From Rhodobacteraceae bacterium S2214 (GTDB lineage Bacteria > Pseudomonadota > Alphaproteobacteria > Rhodobacterales > Rhodobacteraceae): a stretch of DNA of 64,000 nt. The notes under the pieces are model-generated. The model was not told the DNA's origin. It saw nothing but the letters and a program-made list of their open reading frames with translations, and searched no databases. Where the stretch lies: positions 3,263,501 to 3,327,500 of the forward strand of contig CP081161.1 in the NCBI GenBank assembly GCA_025141675.1, read 5' to 3'. Positions 57,870-64,000 of this stretch are shown piece by piece. The translations under genes and the position numbers were made by a program. The number at the start of each line of letters is the position of its first letter. The stretch's first letter is position 1.

Positions 57870-58577
57870 ATGACAAGCATTCCCCTGATGGACGCGGATA
57901 TCCGCGCCAAGATTATTTCCGATCCTGAAGCATTGCTTGAGGACAAAGACATCATGAGCGCCCTCGTGGCCGCAAACGAACAGACCATGGGCGGCAATAT
58001 TGTCGATCTGCGCGGTATTGCGATGGAACGTCTTGAGGCCCGTCTGGATCGTCTTGAGGACACCCACCGTTCAGTGATCGCCGCCGCATACGAAAACCTG
58101 GCGGGCACGAACCAAATCCACCGCGCAGTTCTGCGGATGATGGATGCCACTGAATTCGAAGCCTTTTTGCAGGATTTGTCCGGTGACGTTGCCGATACAT
58201 TGCGTGTTGATGTGATGCGTCTGGTGTTGGAAAGCGAAGATGCCGAACCGAACGCCGCAGTCGCCAAAGTTGGCGAAGTTTTGCAGGTCGTGCCGGTCGG
58301 TGAGATCGACGAATATATCACCCATGGCCGCAACATGTCCGTGCGCCAAGTGACCCTGCGCCAAGTGACTGCAGACGACACTAGTCTGTTTGGCGACAAA
58401 GCCAGCTACATCCGGTCAGAAGCCTGTTTGAAACTTGATTTTGGACCGAACCGCTTGCCTGGCATGTTGGTGATGGGATCAGAAGATCCACATCAGTTCA
58501 CCCCGCAGCAGGGCACCGATTTGCTGACATTCTTTGGTGGCGTGTTCGAACGCGCGATGCGCCGGTGGCTGGCCTGA
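57870..58577 (+). CDS. DUF484 family protein
   Basis: A 235-residue protein with a coiled-coil-like segment near residues 48-75 (LRGIAMERLEARLDRLEDTH) and a GAF-like C-terminal half. DUF484 proteins are often encoded directly before xerC, as here, in many proteobacteria; the role is unknown. Its stop (58575-58577) lies inside the xerC start region, since xerC begins at 58565. Confidence 0.88.
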   Translation: MTSIPLMDADIRAKIISDPEALLEDKDIMSALVAANEQTMGGNIVDLRGIAMERLEARLDRLEDTHRSVIAAAYENLAGTNQIHRAVLRMMDATEFEAFLQDLSGDVADTLRVDVMRLVLESEDAEPNAAVAKVGEVLQVVPVGEIDEYITHGRNMSVRQVTLRQVTADDTSLFGDKASYIRSEACLKLDFGPNRLPGMLVMGSEDPHQFTPQQGTDLLTFFGGVFERAMRRWLA

Positions 58578-59488
58578 TTTCTCCAGCTCTGTCACATGCG
58601 CTTGCGGCGTGGTTGGACCACTGCCGCGCCCTGAACGATGCCGCCGACAATACGCTAAAAGCCTATCAAACCGACGTGATGGGTTTTCTGACTTTCATGA
58701 CGCGGCACAACGGCGAGGCCCAAGGTCTTGGGCCACTTGCGAAGATCAGCGTCACGGACATGCGGGCGTGGATGGCGCATGAACGCAGCCGCGGTGTCGG
58801 TGCAAGATCACTGGCGCGTGCGCTATCGGCCGTCAAAACCTTCTATCGATGGCTTGCCGAACGCGAAGGTTTTGAACCAACAGCCGTGCTATCCACCCGC
58901 AGCCCGAAATTCACCAAGAAACTGCCGCGTCCTTTGGCGATTGATGCCGCCTCTGCGATGATCGATACCGTCGAATTGCAGGCCAAAGACAGTTGGGTCG
59001 CTGCGCGCGACATGGCCGTTGTGACGCTGATGTACGGGTGCGGTTTACGGATTTCCGAAGCCTTGGGCCTGACAGGTGCGTCCGTCCCATTGCCGGATAC
59101 GTTGATGATCAAAGGCAAAGGCGGCAAGGAACGCATCGTGCCCGTGATTGATGCGGCGAAGGACGCAGTCGAAACCTACCTGCGTTTGTCGCCTCACCCG
59201 ATAGAATCAAGCGGCCCGTTGTTTCGCGGCACCCGCGGTGGCGCGCTCAATCCGCGTATCGTCCAAAAGGTCATGGAAAAGGCCCGCCTGCAATTGGGTC
59301 TACCTGCAAGCGCGACACCCCACGCGATGCGCCATAGTTTCGCGACCCATTTGCTTACTGCGGGTGGCGATTTGCGGGCTATTCAAGAACTGTTGGGCCA
59401 CGCGAGCCTGTCGACCACGCAGGCCTATACGGCTGTCGATACCGCCCATCTAATGGACGTCTACAACCGTGCCCACCCGAAAGCCTGA
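58565..59488 (+). CDS. xerC: tyrosine recombinase XerC
   Basis: Site-specific recombinase that with XerD resolves chromosome dimers at dif. The 307-residue protein has the catalytic set: Arg162 (GCGLRISEALG), Lys185 (IKGKGGKERIV), His253 and Arg256 (HAMRHSFATH), His279 (ELLGHASLSTTQ) and Tyr288 (TQAYT). A core-binding domain precedes it. The GTG 58565 start overlaps the DUF484 end by 13 bases. A 45-base intergenic repeat follows the stop. Confidence 0.95.
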   Translation: MAGLISPALSHALAAWLDHCRALNDAADNTLKAYQTDVMGFLTFMTRHNGEAQGLGPLAKISVTDMRAWMAHERSRGVGARSLARALSAVKTFYRWLAEREGFEPTAVLSTRSPKFTKKLPRPLAIDAASAMIDTVELQAKDSWVAARDMAVVTLMYGCGLRISEALGLTGASVPLPDTLMIKGKGGKERIVPVIDAAKDAVETYLRLSPHPIESSGPLFRGTRGGALNPRIVQKVMEKARLQLGLPASATPHAMRHSFATHLLTAGGDLRAIQELLGHASLSTTQAYTAVDTAHLMDVYNRAHPKA

Positions 59489-59493
59489 TACCC

Positions 59494-59538
59494 CTTCTTT
59501 TGGTCCTAAATATCTCGGGGGTATGGGGGCTGGCCCCC
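59494..59538 (+). repeat. 45-base dispersed intergenic repeat, copy 2
   Basis: Begins CTTCTTTTGGTCCTAAATAT and ends GGGGGCTGGCCCCC, the same as the copy at 416-460 with three differences. It lies 6 bases after the xerC stop on the same strand. Confidence 0.8.
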
Positions 59539-59630
59539 ATGTAAACGCACTACACAGGAACTGACCATCTTGTTGTTCCTTATGCGGTCTTATTGTTGCC
59601 CCGACACAGAATTTCCTGCATGAACGCGGG

Positions 59631-60326
59631 ATGACACTTTCACAAAAAGCTTTGGGCGTTCATTTACTAACGGCCACCGGTGCAGTTTTCGCGATGCTTG
59701 CGATGCTCGCCGCTGTTGATCTCGACTGGTCAATGATGTTCCTGTGGCTCGTCGTGGCCTTTTTCGTAGACGGTATCGATGGTCCGCTGGCCCGCAAATA
59801 CGACGTGAAGACCAACGCGCCTATCTTTGACGGCGTCTTGTTGGATCTAATCATCGATTATCTGACTTATGTGTTTGTGCCTGCCTACGCGCTGTTCAAA
59901 TCGGGGCTACTGCCCGGCTGGACCGGTTGGGTGGCGATCATTGTCATCACATTTGCATCGGCCCTGTATTTTGCTGACATGCGCATGAAAACAAAAGACT
60001 ATTCATTTTCCGGCTTCCCCGGATGCTGGAACATGGTGGTTCTTGTTCTGTTTGCGATCCAGCCCAATTTCTACGTGAGCCTCGTGCTGGTTGCCGTCTT
60101 AGCCGCCGCCATGTTTTTCCCGGTCAAGTTTGTCCATCCGGTCCGCACTGCCCGTTGGCGTGTGGTCACCTTACCTGTGGCGATGGCGTGGACGGTGTTT
60201 GCCGGTTGGGCCGCATGGGTCAATTTCGACCCAGCGTCTTTGGCGCATTATGGTCTAATGCTGACGTCGATTTATCTGCTTGGGGCTGGTGCCATGCAGC
60301 AGGTGATCCACGGCAAAGACGGCTAA
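59631..60326 (+). CDS. pcs: phosphatidylcholine synthase Pcs
   Basis: CDP-alcohol phosphatidyltransferase that joins choline with CDP-diacylglycerol. The 231-residue protein has about eight membrane helices. The motif reads DG-x2-AR-x12-G-x3-D-x3-D (Asp50, Gly51, Ala54, Arg55, Gly68, Asp72, Asp76); the 12-residue spacer instead of the family's usual 8 is a known mark of Pcs enzymes. YVFVPAYALFKSGLLP follows. The start ATG 59631 lacks a strong ribosome site. Confidence 0.88.
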   Translation: MTLSQKALGVHLLTATGAVFAMLAMLAAVDLDWSMMFLWLVVAFFVDGIDGPLARKYDVKTNAPIFDGVLLDLIIDYLTYVFVPAYALFKSGLLPGWTGWVAIIVITFASALYFADMRMKTKDYSFSGFPGCWNMVVLVLFAIQPNFYVSLVLVAVLAAAMFFPVKFVHPVRTARWRVVTLPVAMAWTVFAGWAAWVNFDPASLAHYGLMLTSIYLLGAGAMQQVIHGKDG

Positions 60327-60366
60327 AAGCCGCCAAGGGTTTGCCGCGGTCCATACGTGGCCTTTG

Positions 60367-60807
60367 CTACAAAAGAAGCGATCCGGCCCCTTCAAGTTGC
60401 AACAGCTTCACCTTAGTCTCGACCCCGCCTGCCCCTGAATATCCACCAAGACCTGTCGACGACAGAACGCGGTGGCAAGGGATCAGGATAGCGATCGGGT
60501 TCGCCCCGCAGGCCTGACCGATGGCCTGAGCCGGACGGTCAAGCTGTTTGGCAAGGTCGCCATAGGTCCGTGTTTCACCGTATGGGATGTCGCAAAGGGC
60601 TTTGCCGAATATCTTTTGGAAGTCAGAGACCTGCGGCGCAAAGGGCAAATCAAAATCCTGCCGTTTGCCGTCAAAATATTCGCTAAGTTGATCCAATGCC
60701 GCAACAAGCACCGGGTGATCGTCATCGCGCAATGGTTTCACCCAATCAAGCGCCACAACAGCGTCGTTTTCCACGACAATGGTCAGCGGGCCGACCGGCG
60801 ATTGCAT
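60367..60807 (-). CDS. ogt: methylated-DNA-protein cysteine methyltransferase
   Basis: Repairs O6-methylguanine by transferring the methyl group to Cys111 in the motif ILIPCHRVLSSTGLGGY. The 146-residue product from ATG 60807 is short but complete for this family; IPYGETRTYGDLAKQLDRPA is the DNA-binding helix region. The open frame continues back into ileS, so the start could be a little earlier. It lies 22 bases after the ileS stop and converges with pcs. Confidence 0.92.
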   Translation of the reverse strand: MQSPVGPLTIVVENDAVVALDWVKPLRDDDHPVLVAALDQLSEYFDGKRQDFDLPFAPQVSDFQKIFGKALCDIPYGETRTYGDLAKQLDRPAQAIGQACGANPIAILIPCHRVLSSTGLGGYSGAGGVETKVKLLQLEGAGSLLL

Positions 60808-60829
60808 GCCGGCCCGCAGTTGGTTTGCT

Positions 60830-63820
60830 TTACGCAAGAGCCGCGTCGCAGCGTCCGCAGACACCTGCGTGCCTATGCGTGCCCACGTCTGGCAGGATTT
60901 TCCAGCAGCGTTGGCATTTGTCGCCGTCCGCCCGTGCAAACACGACTGCGACGTCCGCTACATCGTCGTTTGTGAACGCATCCGCTGGGGCCGCATCGGT
61001 GCTGACCGTGATACCGGACGTGATGCACAGATCGTCAAAGGTTACTGTTTCCAGCACCTTAGCGACATCCGCTGTCACATAGACGGTTGGCGCTGCTTCA
61101 AGCGATGCACCGATGACTTTGTTGGTCCGTTCGACCTCTAGCGCGCCGGTCACAACGCGGCGCACTTGGCGCACGGTTGCCCACTTTTCAGCAAGTGCCG
61201 CGTCGCGCCACGCCATCGGTGTTTCCGGCATATCGGTTAGGTGGATTGATACGTCGTCGCCTTTGTGACGTTCCAGCCAGACTTCTTCCATCGTGAAGAC
61301 AAGGATGGGTGCCAGCCACGTTGTCAGGCGGTGGAACAGGATGTCCAGCACAGTACGTGATGCACGGCGACGGTCCGTATCCCCATCGCAGTAGAGCGCA
61401 TCTTTGCGAACGTCGAAGTAGAACGCGGACAATTCGACCGTTGCAAAGGCGAAGACCGCTTGGAAAACCCCTTGGAAATCGTAGGCAGCGTAGCCCTTGC
61501 GCACGGTCTCATCCAGTTCGGACAGACGGTGCAGCACCCAGCGTTCCAGTTCCGGCATATCCGCCGGTTCAACCCGATCCGCGTCGGTGAAATCGTTGAG
61601 CGACCCGAGCAGGAAGCGCATCGTGTTGCGCAAGCGGCGGTAGCTGTCAGACACCCCTTTGAGGATTTCATCACCGATCCGTTGGTCGTTTTCGTAGTCA
61701 ACCTGCGCCACCCAAAGACGCAGGATATCCGCGCCATATTGGTCCGCCACAGTTTTGGGGGCGATGATGTTGCCCAAGGATTTCGACATCTTCATGCCCT
61801 TGGAATCCAGGGTAAAGCCACAAGTCATCACACCGCGATATGGCGCACGGCCAATCGTTCCGCAGCCTTGCAGCAAAGATGAATGGAACCAGCCACGGTG
61901 TTGGTCTGTGCCTTCCAGATACAGATCAGCAAGCCCGTCTTCGGACCCGTCTTCGCGGTCGCGCAGGGTGAAGGCGTGGGTTGAACCGGAATCGAACCAC
62001 ACGTCGAGCACGTCCATGACCTGATTGTAGTCGTCAGGGTTCACGATACCGCCCAAGAACCGTTCTTTCGCCCCGTCCATGTACCACGCGTCTGCGCCTT
62101 CGTCTTCGAATGCGGCGGTGATGCGGCTGTTGACCTCGTCGCTGCGCAACAAGAAATCGGCGTCGGTCGGCAGCGCACCCTTTTTGGTGAAGCATGTCAG
62201 CGGCACACCCCACGCGCGTTGCCGCGATAGTACCCAGTCGGGACGATCAGAGATCATCGCGTGCAGACGGTTGCGTCCTTTTGGCGGCGTCCATGTCACC
62301 AGTTCGTCGATGGACCGCAACGCGCGTTCGCGGATCGTGGTGCCGTATGTGTCCTGACCGTCGCCAACTGCTTTATCCACGGCGGCAAACCATTGCGGCG
62401 TGTTGCGGTAGATGATTGGCGCTTTGGATCGCCATGAATGCGGGTAGCTGTGTTTGATTTTGCCACGCGCGAGCAGACCGCCAACGGCCGCTAGTTTCGA
62501 GATGACAGCGCCGTTTGCGTCGCCTTCCCAATCGCCCTTTTTAGCCTTCGCCCGCAGGATGCGTTTGCCGCCAAAGAATGGCAGGTCTTCGCGGAAAGAT
62601 CCGTCGTCCATCACGTTATAGGTGATCATCTGCTCAAGCATGCCGAGGTCGCGGTAGAGTTCGAATTCTTCCATCCCGTGCGATGGTGCGCAATGGACAA
62701 AACCAGTACCTTCTTCGTCGGTCACGAAGTCAGCGGCGCGGAAATCGCGTGGTTGGTCCCATTCGCCATTGCCGCCTTCGACGCCGTTCAGCGGGTGGCG
62801 CAGGGAAATCGTTGCAAGCTCTGACGCCTCAACGGACCGGATGCGCCGCCACATGTTTTCATCCAGCCGTGCTTTGGTCAGCACGCCGTCGGCCAATTTG
62901 TCAGCCAGGATGAACTTTTCGCCGATGGTGCACCAGCTTTCCTCGGGTGTGCCGATGACCTCGTAAAGGCCATAATCATAGTCGGCGCCGTAAACGACCG
63001 CCTTGTTTGACGGGATCGTCCAAGGCGTGGTGGTCCAGATCACAACGCTGGTGTTCAGCAAATCCTCGGCGAGGTTCTGTTGAATGCCTTCGAAATCGCC
63101 CGCTTCATCCAGCAGGGCCATATCGACGCCTTCGCCTTTGGCGCGGACAGCGAATTTCACCCAGATCGCGTGGCTTTCTTTGTCGTGGTATTCGACCTCA
63201 GCTTCGGCAAGCGCTGTTTGTTCAACCGGCGACCACATGACGGGTTTGGAGCCTTGGTACAGCGTCCCGTTCATCAGGAATTTCTGGAATTCTTCCGCAA
63301 TCACGCGTTCTGCGTGGAAATCCATCGTCAGGTATGGGTTTTCCCATTTACCAGTGACGCCCAAGCGTTTGAATTCTTCGCGCTGGATGTCGACCCAACC
63401 CGCAGCAAAATCGCGGCATTCTTGGCGGAATTCCACGACAGGTACATCGTCCTTGTCGCGGCCTTTTTCGCGGTATTTTTCTTCGATCTTCCATTCGATT
63501 GGCAGGCCGTGGCAATCCCAACCAGGGATATAACGTGCGTCTTTGCCCATCATCTGTTGGGACCGCACCACAAAATCCTTGAGGATTTTGTTCAGCGCGT
63601 GACCGATGTGCAGGTGACCGTTCGCATACGGCGGGCCGTCGTGCAACGTGAATGGTTCACGTGTTTCCGCCTTCGCTTTGTCGCGCAGGCGGTCGTAAAC
63701 GCCGATGCGGTTCCAGCGATCAAGCCATTCAGGTTCACGCTTTGGCAGACCAGCCCGCATCGGGAAGTCCGTTTTGGGCAGGTTCAGGGTCGATTTGTAT
63801 TCAGGGGTGTCGGCGCACAT
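60830..63820 (-). CDS. ileS: isoleucyl-tRNA synthetase
   Basis: Class I synthetase, 996 residues. HIGH signature is GHLHIGHALNKIL near residue 67 and KMSKS is GMKMSKSLGN near residue 677, with the CP1 editing domain (GTGFVHCAPSHGMEEFELYR) between. The C-terminal zinc segment KCQRCWKILPDVG and CGRCDAALA is intact. The ATG 63820 (MCADTPEYKSTLNLPKT) follows a GGACGCC site; the frame to 63841 is unlikely. A stem-loop lies in its leader. Confidence 0.97.
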   Translation of the reverse strand: MCADTPEYKSTLNLPKTDFPMRAGLPKREPEWLDRWNRIGVYDRLRDKAKAETREPFTLHDGPPYANGHLHIGHALNKILKDFVVRSQQMMGKDARYIPGWDCHGLPIEWKIEEKYREKGRDKDDVPVVEFRQECRDFAAGWVDIQREEFKRLGVTGKWENPYLTMDFHAERVIAEEFQKFLMNGTLYQGSKPVMWSPVEQTALAEAEVEYHDKESHAIWVKFAVRAKGEGVDMALLDEAGDFEGIQQNLAEDLLNTSVVIWTTTPWTIPSNKAVVYGADYDYGLYEVIGTPEESWCTIGEKFILADKLADGVLTKARLDENMWRRIRSVEASELATISLRHPLNGVEGGNGEWDQPRDFRAADFVTDEEGTGFVHCAPSHGMEEFELYRDLGMLEQMITYNVMDDGSFREDLPFFGGKRILRAKAKKGDWEGDANGAVISKLAAVGGLLARGKIKHSYPHSWRSKAPIIYRNTPQWFAAVDKAVGDGQDTYGTTIRERALRSIDELVTWTPPKGRNRLHAMISDRPDWVLSRQRAWGVPLTCFTKKGALPTDADFLLRSDEVNSRITAAFEDEGADAWYMDGAKERFLGGIVNPDDYNQVMDVLDVWFDSGSTHAFTLRDREDGSEDGLADLYLEGTDQHRGWFHSSLLQGCGTIGRAPYRGVMTCGFTLDSKGMKMSKSLGNIIAPKTVADQYGADILRLWVAQVDYENDQRIGDEILKGVSDSYRRLRNTMRFLLGSLNDFTDADRVEPADMPELERWVLHRLSELDETVRKGYAAYDFQGVFQAVFAFATVELSAFYFDVRKDALYCDGDTDRRRASRTVLDILFHRLTTWLAPILVFTMEEVWLERHKGDDVSIHLTDMPETPMAWRDAALAEKWATVRQVRRVVTGALEVERTNKVIGASLEAAPTVYVTADVAKVLETVTFDDLCITSGITVSTDAAPADAFTNDDVADVAVVFARADGDKCQRCWKILPDVGTHRHAGVCGRCDAALA

Positions 63821-63887
63821 GGGTGGCGTCCTTTGGATCATATCACGTCATAGGATGAGGGTCGGCGCGCGGTCGCAACACCTGAAG

Positions 63888-63917
63888 CCCGGCTCGTCTG
63901 GTGGTCAGACAGCCGGG
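63888..63917 (-). promoter_or_regulatory. stem-loop in the ileS leader region
   Basis: CCCGGCT with AGCCGGG plus GTCTG with CAGAC form a 12-base stem with one bulged base and a GTGGT loop, about 70 bases ahead of the ileS ATG on the minus strand. It may be a leader structure or the end of an upstream gene. No T-run follows. Confidence 0.4.
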
Positions 63918-63946
63918 TGAATAATTCGTATTTGGATCATCATGTG

Positions 63947-64000
63947 ATGTCTCATAAAGCGGCTTATAAGGCGCTGTCCCGCGCGGGTAAAGAGGCGGCT
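63947..64000 (+). CDS. possible gene start cut by the right edge
   Basis: An ATG at 63947 opens MSHKAAYKALSRAGKEAA, which runs off the window. The basic/Ala content fits a cytoplasmic protein start, but 18 codons are too few to name it. The gene would be divergent from ileS. Confidence 0.3.
   Translation, partial: MSHKAAYKALSRAGKEAA

Noticed and set aside
63080..63853. Open frame of 257 codons on the plus strand
   Set aside because: Antisense to the N-terminal part of ileS; Phe/Val/His-rich shadow translation.

Overview
The window reads as a chromosomal segment of an alphaproteobacterium of the Rhodobacterales (roseobacter-type). This rests on gene content and order: a cox cluster of subunit II, heme O synthase, a 66-residue membrane protein, Cox11, subunit III and SURF1 running into thrC and an M16 peptidase; the chain ybgC-tolQRAB-pal-cpoB-tilS-ftsH; adjacent fhs and folD; a Pcs-type phosphatidylcholine synthase; and Flp pilins carrying a TVDWVVL core. 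No phage, transposase, CRISPR, rRNA or tRNA was found. The gene set is almost entirely core chromosomal, so most of the window is ordinary; the less explained parts are the tad pilus locus and a few intergenic elements.

Layout. 1-2010 holds a partial NTF2-like gene, an alpha/beta hydrolase and an acetyltransferase; the last two appear damaged by homopolymer-length indels. 2010-8915 (minus) is the cytochrome oxidase/thrC/M16 run. 9110-15033 (plus) has tldD, a small membrane protein, dprA and topA, followed by an L,D-transpeptidase and a two-subunit CoA transferase preceded by a LacI/GalR-like palindrome. 17211-18032 (minus) is a lytic transglycosylase. 18388-29205 (plus) is a tad locus: two Flp pilins, cpaB, cpaC, an OmpA-like lipoprotein, cpaE/tadZ, cpaF/tadA, tadB, tadC, two TPR lipoproteins and a prepilin peptidase, cut into blocks by terminator-like hairpins. 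29331-33863 has an AAA+ ATPase and two members of the ligase-associated DNA-repair set (DEXH helicase and PdeM).

33778-38152 (minus) holds a membrane LytTR regulator, folD, fhs and a MOSC protein. 38252-47742 (minus) is the cell-envelope run ftsH-tilS-cpoB-pal-tolB-tolA-tolR-tolQ-ybgC plus a hypothetical gene, followed by ruvB-ruvA-ruvC to 50000. A 347-base gap with several inverted repeats precedes a DUF1127 gene. Then come, mostly on minus, a small membrane protein, prmA, msrA, an MFS transporter and priA, and on plus a transaldolase-family enzyme, a histidine phosphatase, a DUF484 gene, xerC and pcs. ogt and ileS (minus) close the window, with a possible partial gene at the right edge.

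Functional themes: assembly of an aa3-type oxidase (subunits II and III, heme O synthase, Cox11 copper insertion, SURF1), secretion and assembly of a Tad/Flp pilus, outer-membrane tethering by Tol-Pal, and DNA topology, recombination and restart (topA, dprA, ruvABC, priA, xerC, pdeM, helicase). I see no clear novel multigene system. The best leads are the terminator-segmented tad locus with unusual pilins, the AAA+ gene at its edge, the inverted-repeat array before the DUF1127 gene, and two dispersed intergenic repeat modules.
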